64,000 bases of DNA. Source: Owenia fusiformis. Lineage: Eukaryota; Annelida; Polychaeta; Sabellida; Oweniidae. Every line of letters starts with the position of its first letter. Position 1 is the stretch's first letter. Positions 51,595 to 63,976 of the stretch are shown here, one piece after another. The notes under the pieces were generated by a model that saw only the letters and a program-made list of their open reading frames with translations, was not told where the DNA came from and did not search any database. The translations under genes were made by a program, and so were the position numbers. The DNA lies in contig CAIIXF020000001.1 in NCBI GenBank assembly GCA_903813345.2, forward strand, positions 39,093,366-39,157,365. The letters run 5' to 3'.

Positions 51595-54500
51595 CTGAAA
51601 CGTAAAGAGACAGCATTATGGTTTAATACATACGCTATTCAGGAAACATGAGAGACAATGCTTTCTTCCTATTACAGCATATATATATAATTCTAATAAA
51701 AGCTTTGCTTTAATAAGTATATTATAACTTATACTGAAATATAACTGACTGGCATTATTTCATTTGGATAGAGATAAACTGACTGCTGGATAGACTGATG
51801 AAGACCTTCAATATATTCTCACAACCTTAGCTGCAACAAAAATATCTGTTGTCATGCTACAAACACATATAAAAACCTGTATGTTGACAAATATGTAAGA
51901 GACAAAAATGATCCACATAAATTGTCTATGTGTGTAGTAAGAGAGAGTTATCTTACAGACTCCTGATATATGGCATTAATCTGCACAAGGCAAGGCTAAA
52001 TTAAAGAGCATAGATACATGTAGCTAAAATATTTTAAGTTCATATAAAAATTAATAATACCTGCCTATACCCTTTCATTTAATATAAAATGAATCTATCT
52101 TAAAGCTTAATGTTTGCATGAAACATTTAGCCTAATTATACTGTATAGGTTTAGTTAGGCAAATTGTGGGTAAGTGCTTCAATTTCAACAATTTTGTAGA
52201 AAAGTATTTGTCAAGATGTCAAAAAATAAGATTTCAGAAAACTAACCGTGAAACTGAGTTGAATACTATCATCTTTTAACTCATCTATATGACTATTGTT
52301 ATTAGAATATTATTGGGTCTAGGCAATTGCCCCTATATCAAACTTGTCTAAAGGGGAGGGGTGTTGAGGGCAACTGCCCCCGCCCCTTCTAAAAGATGTT
52401 TTTAGAGATTTGTATTTATGATGCAAATATGGCTCTCAGACATGCTCAAAATGTACCCACTTAGCTTGCGGCACTACTCACAGTGTGTGCCAGCGGTGCA
52501 ATTTAATAAACACAAGAAACAAAAATATTTATCCTAATCATGTACTTGTTAGAAAGAGAGACACCTATATCTTTATGTTTCCTCTGAGAGCAATGTCACA
52601 CTAAAAAATTCAGTTTAGACGAGTATTGAAACGATAATGAAATGGATAATAGAATGGAAATGTAGGTTCAGCAATATTCAACAGAACTTCCAGAAATATG
52701 ACATATAAGACTTTGTTCATTTAAACTAAGTTGAAGACATGTCTTTCAAAATAGAATTGATAATCCTTTTTTAGAAATACTGTATGATCATTAGCTGGGA
52801 CGAGTCTACACCTGTAGTAATTTGGTTTAACTATAACTATATGTTCGGCATTCTAATGCGTTTCAAATGTTAATCACTCCTAATCCTCTCATTGTCTACA
52901 TCTTTCAGTTTTTCACAAAGCGTGCACTAATTTAAATAAAAAAACGAGAAAACCCAGTGATAGTAGGTCATTAAATTTTCTCACTGAACTTTCTCATTTT
53001 TGTACATTTTATGAAAAAAATATTCTTTACGCTCTTTTTAGGTATTTTAGTGCACTCTGTGCTAAACTGAAAGATGTAGAAAATGTGAGGAAGGAGTGAT
53101 AATATTTGAAAAAATAAACATGCAACTCAATAGAGGATTGCAACAAAATTCTGAACATATTAGACTGACCTTAAATCGACTTATAAATGTAGCGAAATAC
53201 AAATAATATGGCTTGAATAAACTATTTAATGTAGCAAATAAAAATAACATGCTTTCAAATGTGTTTGCTTTTAATCTTTAACACATAGAATTGACATCTA
53301 ATTATATTTGATTATTATTATATTATATTTATTAAGGTGCCATGGAAGTTAACAGGAAATGACAAAACAAAAAGTGACAAAACCATGCTGGATTTTGAAA
53401 ATCTTTTGAACCAAGATAACAGATTTCTGTTTGGACCTCCAGTCAGTTTAACTAGTTCCACTAATATCATTTACATGACCGAAAACACAATGGGCCTTGA
53501 AGACAACTTGACCTAGTAAGGCCATTGGCAGTTGAATACTACAGATACTGTCTGTTGAACATTCTAAAAAGATATCAAATACTTACATATTTCCACATGG
53601 ATTTCAATCTTTAATCTTCAACATTAGAAGCATGTATTGATCTCCTTTAATGACATAAAGACATGAAACCTACCTTTTAGATGAATTACCTGGAGTAGAT
53701 GATGTTATTTTATACTTTATTGATTTTTGAACTGCTAAAGAAGTCTGCGCATATTTGATATCTCTGAACTTTGGATCTATATAAGCCAAGCTTAAAGATA
53801 CAGACCATGATTAAAATTAAATAGCTATTAGTAATGTTACAAAGTACACTGAGAATTCTTATGATCCCATGAACTGTTTCAGATCATATCCAGCCTTGTA
53901 TTGGTATGATATAAATCAACATTTTGCAGAGTTTGGGCTCTAGTTATAAAACAGAAAATAATAAACATACAAATGTACAATATATAGATATACATGAAAG
54001 GCTTATATGTTGTATTATAGCAAATTCTAAGGTGGTAAGCATAATAAGTCTGGATTGCAATATGATCGACCCATTATGCATTTTTATTGCACCTTGTGGC
54101 ATAGATGTTATTACGACCTGGTTGAAAATATAGATGAATAATTCTACTAACAGATATGCCACCCCTGAAGAAACAAGCTTGTAAGCCTGTATGCTTGTAT
54201 TTTAGCATTTACCCTTTTCATAGTAGAAACCCTAAAACTACTCTAATTTTCAACAAGAACAGATCAAATCTTAATAAAAAAAACTGAGATGTTTTTCAAA
54301 TGTTTTAGTACAGATGAATACAATAGCATTTCAGAGAAATAAGTATACAAGTGCATTTAGAATGTCATGATGCCTGTTAATGACATTATGAAAAATCTTT
54401 TAGCAGAACATAATACAATATGAATGAATTATCTGTATCATATTCTGATCATACATGTCTTTAACTGTAAATCACAATCAGAAATCACAAGATGCAAAGC

Positions 54501-56215
54501 TACATCGAGTGTTCAAATTATCATATAGAATATTGTATAATAGATAATATTATACAAGATAATAGCAGCACCAAGGCATAACAAATCCCATTGAACAACT
54601 AATGAGAGTCAGACACTTCCTTTGGAAATCGTGTCTCAAAAGAGGACATTTAAATCTACAAGATAAAAATATCAAAATTGTCTGAAGCATATGCAGTAGA
54701 CCGATTCAAAAAAGACAAGTCTCGATTTGGATAGAGAAGTTCATCAGTGCACTGCGCTAATAATTTTTTATGAAAGATATAGAAATATCACCCAAATTAA
54801 ATTATGGATATTCAAAAGAGGACATTAAAATCTACAATATGTAAAAATATCAAAATTTTGCCTGTTGTTTTCATTTACTTACAGTAGCCTGTTGGGGGAA
54901 ATTCTAGTGAAACCCTAGTTCAACAAGTTAAACCTAGTCTGGGCCTTATTTCTTATCTGACATATCTTGTGGCCCGCTCTAAGTTTAACGTCTGTGCCCT
55001 TGATGCAAAATTTTTTAATGGTGGCCTATAGCAGCGCATGGAATTCCATGCACATTTTATTAATAACTTATAGTGAGAATTTGCAACCAATGAAAGCATA
55101 GCACGGAAGTTAAACCCAATCACGGCAACAAGAACACTCAGATTAATAAATGAAAGCCGTGGTATTGGGTTAACTTGTTGAACTAGTGAAACCCCTGCAC
55201 ATCTTCCGGTTGAATACTTTCTTTCCAATTTGTTCAGATTCGTCACTTTTGTACAATAGCAGCCAATAATATGTCCATTTTCAACTACTTTCAAAGAACC
55301 AATGACAATTTACTAATCAAACGAAAGTCAACAGATAGCAACATTGATAAAATTGGGCTCATATCCTTTGAAGTTCGCCAGATTTTTCAATATTACAAGT
55401 CACGCCATATGTTCAAGAGCAAATCTGCCAAAATAAGTAGCACCAAATATTACCACCATCCAGAGTGAACCACCTCTCAAATATATAACAGTCAAACATG
55501 GATGAGAATCTTAGACTAGCATAAAGTACAACAATGTGCACTAAAATATGGTTTTCTACACAGGAATTCGTCTAGAAGGAAAAAGAAGTCAATAGAGCAA
55601 GCCTTGACTCAATAATCATATAAAAGTAAAAAGGAAGTTATCCTCGTAAAGTTACCACATTTTGATCAAAGCCAAAAAATGCAGGAAAATGTAAAAAGTA
55701 TTCATACTGCAGCACCTCATTGGATAGGTTATAAGCACATAATGCAATAAGATGACGAAAATTGTGTTCAGACACCTTAATAGTGATATTTTGTAAAAAA
55801 AATGTGAAACTGACAATTTTTTTCAAAAAACATAATCAACCTCTGTTTTGATAATTTTCTACAATTACATTTTTCTTTTCTGACATTATTTTGTCAGCTG
55901 TGACTTACCCGATTTTCCAGATCATTCACTTATATTGACAACTTCCTATTGTTGATGAAAATTATATCCGTTTCCTTACGAATTTTACTTATGTTTCAGA
56001 AATATCCATCTCAACAAAACCATCATAACATCACAAATATCCATAGATTTCGCAATTGTAGTGACCCGGATGTATACTCCCATACGCGGGAGTGCGGACA
56101 AATATTAGCCTCTGCTCGTACCACATGACACCTCAAAGGGGGAGGGGACAGATAAAATAAATAATAGAATGCTAATTTTATCAGCTGAGACGATATGTGA
56201 ACCACTGAGTTTGCT
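51595..56215. other. 5' region of the receptor gene, mostly AT-rich
   Basis: Lies upstream of the first recognised exon; a noncoding first exon or promoter may be here but none could be fixed. Repeat fragments: foldback copy 52898-53175, family A left-end trace near 54560, and AAAGAGGACATTTAAATCTAC segments near 54640 and 54810 that recur at 46470. A GC-richer patch is at 56060-56150. Confidence 0.4.
52870..53175. mobile_element. Foldback MITE related to the 60.6-kb element
   Basis: CTACATCTTTCAGTTTTTCA and AAACTGAAAGATGTAG form the outer arms; GAAAACCCAGTGATAG and TCTCACTGAACTTTCTC are inner partners. Flanks (ACATGCAACTCAATAGAGGA, GACTGACCTTAAA) match the outer arm of the large foldback at 60576-61373. 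Confidence 0.65.
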
Positions 56216-56741
56216 TTTTTACAAAATTTTTACATCTCATTGCTTCCAAAAGATTTGGAAGGAGGGTATTATTGTTCCGTTACATAAGGAGGGAGATAGA
56301 TCTATCTTAAATGCCTAATCTAAAGTTCTGGAAAAGATTATTTATGATAGAATTTTCAATCACATGATCCAAAATAACCTCTTTTACAGTTTTCAGTCAG
56401 GATTTCTTCTTAATCATAATACCACTTCCCAACTTTCATATTTCATATGTCATTTGAAGAATGTAATCCTATTTTCTTTACTTTATTGCTATATTAATGT
56501 TATTGAAAATTGTATATCGGATGTATGTTTGGCCCTAAAGGGGCATCAGCATTCATAAATCCTATTATATATATATCATTCACTGTACTCAAGAAGAATT
56601 GAATAATGGAAACAATGTAAGAACTATCTTTCTTGATTTAGCGTCAGCTTTTGACGCGCTGACCTGACTTTTACATCATCTTTAACAAACCTTGTTAATG
56701 AACTTATACTCTATTTGGGAGATGACCCCATTCCTAAAACT

Positions 56742-58203
56742 ACTAGAAAAACAGCAACTGCACGGAGTAGCAAATCTCACCGAACAAAACATATTATGCT
56801 TATTATAGCTACAGTGCTGATATATAATAATATAGGGTGCGTTTTCAAACTAAACAGAGTCTTCCTACCAAAATGAATTTGCCTACATACCCCTAAAACT
56901 CTTATCTGATAGATAGAATGCACAAATAAAACAAAAGTTTTGCTATTATAGGTAAAAAGTTCTCTTGAAATTTCGAAGTGATTTTACCTGTTAATTCTGT
57001 CCATGGTCCGCCATTTTTGCGGAAGTTACACTGAAACGCAAACTCCATGAAACGAAACGAAATCACTAGAAAAAAGCATGGCACACATTGTGCGCATGTG
57101 CAGCAAAGTTTAGACCAATAAGATTATTTGATTATTTTGCGCACGTGAATTATTTACTTCTGAGCACTAACAAGCTTACCACAATAAACAAACCTGGCAG
57201 AGACTACCCTTAGCCTACTTCATTTTGGCGAAATTTCAGCTCAAACTCGTGACAAATCCATTATGCATACGCTGGTGTGAAGCCTTGGAGACACTCATTT
57301 TGGTAAATATGAATTATGGGGTATACTTTTCTGCAGTTTGTGGGAGTTTGGGACATTAAATGTTAAAATTCAAGAACATATGCCAATTAAACGACTGATC
57401 AATTAATATATACCAGCACTGTAGTGTAAATGTTGAAATGTTTGTGCACTTTGTGATAGAAGCATGAAATTTGGCACAAAGTTAGTTTATACCATTGTGA
57501 ACTAGGCATCATCATATAAAATTTGAACCAAATCCGTTCACTGGTATATGAGTTATCAAAGATTACGTTTTTTACGAAAATTGGCCGCCATTATGAAATT
57601 CAGCCGCCATCTTGAAAATTATTTCTTGAACAGAGCTACTGTGTCCCTAAGCATAATCATATAAAATTTCAACCAAATCTGTTCACTGGTATTTGAGTTA
57701 TCAAAGATTACGTTTTTTACGAAAAATTGCCGCCATTTTGAAATTAAGCGGCCATCTTGAAAAAATTTTATCGAACATTGCTACTGTGTCCCTAAGCATC
57801 ATCATATAAAATTTGAACCAAATCCGTTCACTGGTATTTGAGTTATCAAAGATTACATATTTTTATGAAAAATGGCCGCTTTTTTGAAATTAAGCGGCCA
57901 TCTTGAAAATCTCTTTAAGTGCTAAACTCCTTTGTCCCTAGGCATCAGCATATAAAATTTGAACCAAATCCGTCAACTTGTATTTGAGTTATCAACGATT
58001 ACATTTTTACGAAAAATGGTGGCCATTTTGAATTGAGTGGCCATATTGAAAATTCCTTCTCGAGCAGAGGTACTACACTCATAAGGCATAAGCCTATAAA
58101 ATTTGAACCAAATCCGTCAACCGGTATTGGAGTTATCGCCCGGACACGGACGAACGGACGGCTTCTCTATATCCCCCTCAACCTTTGTTCGGTGGGATAA
58201 TTA
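56742..58203 (+). mobile_element. Pearl-like family A, copy 3, inserted in a LINE
   Basis: Left CTAGAAAAACAGCAACTG and AATCTCACCGAAC; about five ~145-bp units from 57480 on; a short GGACGAACGGACGG tract; right hairpin end TTTGTTCGGTGGGATAATTA. Segment 56809-57424 is a separate nested insert. Confidence 0.72.
56809..57424. mobile_element. Nested 616-bp MITE with promoter-like motifs
   Basis: CTACAGTGCTGATATATA on the left and TATATACCAGCACTGTAG on the right are inverted repeats. It sits within family A copy 3. Inside, a non-AT-rich core carries GCCATTTTTGCGG, TGCGCATGTGCA (NRF1-like, 57091-57102), CCAAT (57115-57119) and CACGTG (57142-57147). No coding frame. Confidence 0.65.
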
Positions 58204-58671
58204 GTCACAAACACCTTGGTGTTATTTTGGATCAAAAGCTTAATTCTAAGGAACATGTTAATGAGCTCACCAAGGAATTACAGACAATCTTAAATCCATT
58301 TAAACGATTAACTCACGTTCTTCATTTGAAACATTTGGAAACTATATATAATTCCTTTATTCTAAGTAAAATTGATTATGCTGATATAATTTACAATAGT
58401 GCTCCAAATATAGCTACCAGCAAACTTGAAAGGCTGCATTATAATGCAGCTTGTCTAATTTCTGGTGCTCTACATGGTTCAAACACCTATAAGGTGTTGA
58501 AGGTCTTGAAGACATTAAATATCCTAGATGCGAGTAGAAATAATCTTGATTTACGTCATTAAAATTATCTACATGTAAAATTACATCTAGAAATGTGGTT
58601 TTGAAAAGAGTTTATCAACTTTGAAAATTTCATTTTCACTATAAAACATGAAATACTTCATCTTATCCCAT

Positions 58672-58988
58672 AGTTGAGGTCAAATCTGTAGCATAACATG
58701 TACATACATTTATGATATTTTGCAAATGCGTGGAAAAAAGCGATATCTGTGGAATACGGAGAATATTCCACAGATATCACTTTTTTCCATGGATTTGAAA
58801 ACTCCCACCAATGTGACATGCATTGTTACATGGTTACAATGTTATATGCTTACATGTTGATTTCATGACATCACAAATATGGAAATGATTATTGTTTTGG
58901 CTATAATTCAGACAAATAAAACTGAATGTTGTTGTGAAATGCTTTGGAAGGTGAACTATGGGATGATTTGACCTCAACTATGGGATAA
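58672..58988. mobile_element. Foldback MITE, CCCATAGTTGAGGTCAAA termini
   Basis: CCCATAGTTGAGGTCAAATC and its inverted partner TTTGACCTCAACTATGGG bound about 315 bp. A strong internal hairpin (GATATCTGTGGAATA / TATTCCACAGATATC, 58740-58790) sits off-centre. Confidence 0.72.
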
Positions 58989-59012
58989 TTAGAACATCCT
59001 ATGATTTTTTCG

Positions 59013-59130
59013 TGATATCATTTCAATTCACTCGTTAATATCAATATCTGCACTCATTCGCTACACTCACTCGATATTGATATCAACTCGTGGATAAAAA
59101 TGATATCCCTCAAAATCATAGGATATCCTA
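59013..59130. repeat. Inverted repeat with GATATCATTT / ATCGAGTGAGTG arms
   Basis: ATCCTATGATTTTTTCGTGA pairs with the 59100-59130 segment (AAATCATAGGAT). Inner arms carry ATTGATATCAACTCG and CGTTAATATCAATAT. Palindromic throughout and noncoding. Confidence 0.65.
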
Positions 59131-59844
59131 TACATATTCCTTAATAATAATCTTTTAAAACCTACATTTATGTACAATATGAATATATATTTTTCCATAC
59201 ATTATGATCATGAAATTTGATCTTAATATTGATTTGTTATGATATCAAGAAAAAAAGATCAAATGATGGTCTCAATCATAATGGGTGTTTCAAGCGTGTT
59301 TCTAGCATGACAGATTTTGGAATGCCATGAAGCTATGTGGTCAATAGAAATGTTTTAATATCCATTGAGAATTAATTAATTTTTTTTTTTCAAATCCAGA
59401 AACTTGCCAGAAACTTGCGGATGTAAAAACCTCGAAATCTGAACACCTCCAAATCCGAATGCTGGTTTTAGTTGGTCCCAATGGCATTCAGATTAGAATA
59501 AGGTTTTACTGTAATTTGAAGGAGGTTCAATGCAAATAAACCATTCTTTGGGGAAGGTCGTGAAAAATCTAAGTTAATAATTAACTGCAGTATTAGATGT
59601 TGCATTATTGTTATACAGTATGTTAATACTGTGACAATCTTCAATCAATAAATCAACAACATACTTCACCTAACCTACAAATCATTCTGAATTATGTTGA
59701 AGGTACCAATATTTAAGTCCAATTTTATTTTCAAGTACATGTTCATATTATTCATTCTATACATGGTCTACATCTTTCAGTTTTGCACAAAGAATATAAA
59801 AATACCTAGATTATTAATAGAGTAAATTATTTATATAATGTGTG

Positions 59845-60005
59845 AAAATTCAGCGACCGCTGCAACCTACCTTTTAAAAGTAATAAAAAAGTATAGGTTG
59901 CTGAATTTTTTCCTTTTTCTATATCTAGAATAATTGTGTGAAAATTCAGCGACCGCTGCAACCTACCTTTTAAAAGAAATAAAAATATAGGTTGCTGAAT
60001 ATTTA
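59845..60005. repeat. Tandem pair of a small hairpin element
   Basis: Two copies about 94 bp apart of ATTCAGCGACCGCTGCAACC followed by TATAGGTTGCTGAAT. Within each, ATTCAGC and GCTGAAT and the ACCTA/TAGGT blocks are inverted, so each folds. Confidence 0.75.
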
Positions 60006-60575
60006 TAGTAGCCATCAAACAAGCAGATAAACATTAATAGTATCATTTGATATAGAGTCCAAAATTATTCAGCGGTACAAATAGATCTTAACATCGTATA
60101 AAAACTCTTTTCACTGTTAATAAAGTCAAAATATTCACATTCACTAAGATGTAGCTATTAGTGCAACAGAAAGATCAATCAAAAAATATGTCCTCAAAAG
60201 CGTGCCTTTTATCGTATAGGTCGGGTCTGTATCTTTAAGTCTCTACCTGTTGATGTATTTATTAGCAATGTCACTTTGACCTGACTGGCGTATACCATAC
60301 AATATAAACCAATGTGAGCAGACTTGTTATTTGATGTGACCCAGCTATAGCAAATGTAATAAGCCTTGTGTGATCATTCGACTTGTATTCATTTGATCTA
60401 GCTAGGAATTTCATATGACCCGAAGGAATACATTTCTTGACAGTATGACAATGTATGCCTATATGCTATAATATTCCTGGTGGCATTCTGGATTCTCATC
60501 ATAAATGTTAATTGTAATCAGCTTTAATGACAAAATAAAATGTATGATACAATGATCCCAGACAAGAACAGCATG
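60006..60575. other. Unassigned AT-rich sequence
   Basis: No reading frame, array or terminal repeat seen. Confidence 0.4.
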
Positions 60576-61373
60576 TTTAAGGCCAGGGTGCATGTTCGTT
60601 TTCTGCATTCCTCAATTGAGTCACATGTTATTTTTCAAACTCCTTCCACACATTGTCTACATCTCCCAGTTTTGACAAAGACTCTACTTATGTGCCTAGA
60701 AAAGACTGGTGAGAAGATTTATTTTGCAAAATGTATGAAAAAACGAGAAAATTCAGTGAAAAGAATTTCTGAACATTTTCAGAATTTTTTCACTGAATTT
60801 TCTCGTTTTTTATACATTTTATCAAAACATTCTTCTTTGCATTCTTCTAAGGTACCTTAGTGCACTTGTTGTGCAAAAGTGACAGATGTAGAGTCCATTT
60901 CACTGCTTCAGTTCGTCAGTAGAACGGCAAAAATAAGAAATTGGGAGACCATTGTGCAATAATATGTGGAAAAGTATATTCATAATGTACATGAATGACA
61001 TTTGTATATCTTGGATTGCTTCTAGTTTGGCTAATAAAGTGTGTGGCCTCTTATATTTGGATGTTTCTCTGCCATGTTATTTTCAATAAGATTAACATGG
61101 CTGAAATTCTTTAAATTACAAGACGACACAGGCTTATTGCACAAAAAACTAAAAAATCTGAAATAAACAAATCATGTACATTATGAATATACTTTTCCAT
61201 ATATTATTGCACAATGGTCTCCCAATTTCTTATTTTTGCCGTTCTACTGACGAACTGAAGCAGTGAAATGGACTTTAGACACTGTGGGGAATGAGTGATT
61301 CAAATTTGAAAAATAACATGTGACTCAATTGAGGAATGCAGAAAAATTCCGAACATGCACCCTGACCTTAAAA
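60576..61373. mobile_element. ~800-bp foldback element with a nested foldback in its left arm
   Basis: TTTAAGGCCAGGGTGCATGT at the left pairs with ACATGCACCCTGACCTTAAA at the right. Arms include CTCAATTGAGTCACATGTTA, CTGCTTCAGTTCGTCAGTAG and AATTGGGAGACCATTGTGCA with inverted partners. The left arm alone holds a second foldback (60655-60893) with CTACATCTCCCAG/GACAGATGTAG tips and a core AACGAGAAAATTCAGTGAAA / TTTCACTGAATTTTCTCGTT. Confidence 0.82.
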
Positions 61374-61386
61374 TTAAACCATGATA

Positions 61387-61889
61387 CAGGGCTTGCATTA
61401 ACGGCGTCCCGTACATGTTAAGGACTCAAAAATAATTTGGAGGACGCAAAAATTGAAAATATTTAAAATCTTTTAGGTCAATACTACAATGTGTTTACAA
61501 CGATACCTAACAAAAACAAATAATTATGATCTCTCTCACCTTTTTTGAATCGTAAATAAGGCTCAACATGTTGAATATTTACAAATAATCATGATTCTCT
61601 CGAATTTTTTCGACTTTGTTTATTTTTAGATTTGAAACCATGACACGCCACAGTTTTCCTATTCAGAAACAAATATTAGGTTATTCATGAAATAAAATGT
61701 ATTCATTGTCGAATGAACGAACATGCATTTATTCTGTCCGTACTTAACGTTTATTTCTGTTTTAAATTCGCGGCAAGATTAATTAACTTCAAGGTGTTTT
61801 GGTAAAAAATGCTTTTTTCAAAGGACACACTTTTTTAAAAAAATTGCGTCCTTGGGACTCACAAATTTTCTAACCTAATGCAAGCGCTG
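61387..61889. mobile_element. hAT-like MITE, CAGGGCTTGCATTA termini
   Basis: Left CAGGGCTTGCATTAACGGCG and right TAACCTAATGCAAGCGCTG are inverted. GGACGCAAAAA occurs near the left and TTTTTGCGTCC-like AATTGCGTCC near the right. ATGATA adjoins both ends. Noncoding. Confidence 0.72.
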
Positions 61890-62763
61890 ATGATACCATC
61901 AGCATCATGAAATACCATGGTTGATCATAATCAGCCATTGTCAGCAATGCAATCAACAATCAACAATCAACTCTGACCATGATGGCAATGATCATTTTTT
62001 GTAAGGTATTTCATGGTCAAAATTGACTATCAAATTCAGATGCACCATGGTATTTCATTGCCAAAATCATGACTCATCTATCATGGTATAGCCATGATGT
62101 TTCATTGCTAAGGACGTAACCTTCGCATCTAAGATGAGCGAATGGTAAAAATTGATTTCAATAATTTAAGTTTTCGTAGAATCAAAAGACCTTATAGTTG
62201 ACATAGTGCTTCGATATTTGAACTAGATCATGGCTAAATGACATGGAAACGATCTGGAGCATGATCACTACCATGCGTAGGCTATCAAATAGAAGATGCC
62301 TGGGAAGGTGGTAATAATTAGATAACCAAACTTAATTAATGCTTCTGATATTCATCAAAATCAATACATTGACCATGGTATACCATGGTTGTTAAATGGC
62401 ACCATTTCATTTAATGGTCAACAGCAAAAAACAGTATTTCAGGCTTTAAGCATTATTGTCTATCAAAAAAAAATCATTTTTCCGTATTCTTAATGTTTTT
62501 TACTCAAAATAAAGTAATAAAACTCATAGATTTTCATCTTTACATATACTTCAAATATCTTAAGTAATAAAAAAGATAAATTACTGAAAGACTGCCAAAA
62601 TCTGAACTCAAATCGTTATAAGTCCAAAAAACAAAAATAATGCATGATTTGCATGAATTTGTCATCATGCATGCAAAATTGATGAGTGATTTCAATTCCT
62701 CTAGCAAATGCGTGATAAACATTGGTAATGCGTGAGGGTTGGCAGGGCAGCACAAAAGTCATG
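61890..62763. other. Sequence with scattered CCATGGTAT-type motifs
   Basis: ATGGTATTTCAT, ACCATGGT and ATTTCATGGTCA recur in both orientations between about 61910 and 62420 without a fixed period. No gene. Confidence 0.4.
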
Positions 62764-63976
62764 TGATCACTGTACTCCAGTAAAAACATCAAAAATGAAT
62801 GAAAAAAATTGCACTATTTATAAAACCTAGTGCAACAAATGCATATTGATGAGTTAAAAGACATATCAAAAATCTAGAAAAATCAAAGTAGTGGAAAATA
62901 TATAAAAATCATTATTTGTACCCCCCGGACTTATTTTATGAGGGGGTACTATGATAAACATTTATATTTACTGATATGTTCCTCCAATCACATTCAAATT
63001 TTCGGGAATCATGCAACCATATATAGTTAGTTGTCATGAAAAGTTTGATCTTGATTGGTCAATTGGTTACCATGACAATTTGATAGCAAAATATTGTAAA
63101 TATTAAGGATAAATCCACTGTTTCCCTCCAAACAGATAGTAGCTTGTCATTTTTAATTTTTCAAAATAAATCCAAAGTTGAGCTTATAAAAGATGGGGTT
63201 GAATAATATTCCATGATATAAAATAAGTGTTTTCATAGCTACACTATTTGCGTTTATTATGCTCTGTTACTATGGTAACCCCTCGACCAATCATGTACAG
63301 ACTCACCATATTAAAGAATAACATCAGTATCCATGAGCCCTATAAATATAACTGTGAATGATTCTGAAAGAATGAGATTTTTAGGAAATTATGACCAAAA
63401 AGTGCCACACCCACTTTTGACTAGATAGAGTGGTAGTCATCTCATAGAATAGAGTCCAGAGTCAAAGATATCATATAATTCATCATATTATCATGTTATC
63501 TTATTACATACTCCCCAAATATGTTTTTAGGGTAGCTTAATGTTCATTTTTAAATGATTTGAAGAGAAATGGCAACATCTGTTATTATAGGAAGTTTCGG
63601 ATTTACCTGAAATATTAAAGATTTTGAGCAATAAAATTGTGTTGCTATGGTAACCAATTGACCAATTAATATCAAAGTTGCCGTGACAACTAACTATATA
63701 TAGGAACATGATCCCTGAAGATTTTATTGTGATTGGAGTTATATATCAGAAATTATTACTGTTTATCATAGTACCCCCTCATAAAAATACCCCAGGGGGT
63801 ATAAATGGTCATTTTAAAGTTTTCCACTACTTAGATTTTTCTAGATTTTTGATATGTTGTTTTACTTACCAACGGCTATCTCTTACACTAGGTTTACCCT
63901 GTAGTGCAATTTTTTCATTTATATGTGATTTTACAGCGATTTTACTAGAGTACTGTTAAGTAATAGTGGTTTGATC
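62764..63976. mobile_element. ~1.2-kb foldback element
   Basis: GTGATCACTGTACTCCAGTA at the left pairs with TACTGTTAAGTAATAGTGG...ATC at the right. Further arm pairs: AAAAATTGCACT/AGTGCAATTTTT, CATATCAAAAATCTAGAAAA/TTTTCTAGATTTTTGATATG, GAGGGGGTACTATGATAAAC/GTTTATCATAGTACCCCCTC, CTAACTATATATAG/CTATATATAGTTAG. The centre is near 63360. Short minus/plus frames are products of the palindrome. Confidence 0.82.

Larger units (their letters stand above)
56219..58562 (+). pseudogene. Third LINE reverse transcriptase fragment, split by inserts
   Basis: Left part (56219-56690), across frameshifts: GIIVPLHKEGDRSI, KVLEKIIYDRIFNHMI, FYSFQSGFLLNHNTTSQLSY and FLDLASAFD (block A). Right part (58204-58562): HKHLGVILDQKLNSKEH, SKIDYADIIYNSAP, LERLHYNAACLISGAL, the post-RT region of jockey/CR1-type elements. 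The catalytic YADD part between them is missing. The two parts are separated by a family A pearl-like element that carries its own insert. Confidence 0.78.

Noticed and set aside
54953-55294. 113-residue minus-strand frame as an upstream exon of the receptor
   Set aside because: No signal peptide or domain similarity and no splice link in suitable phase; not supported.
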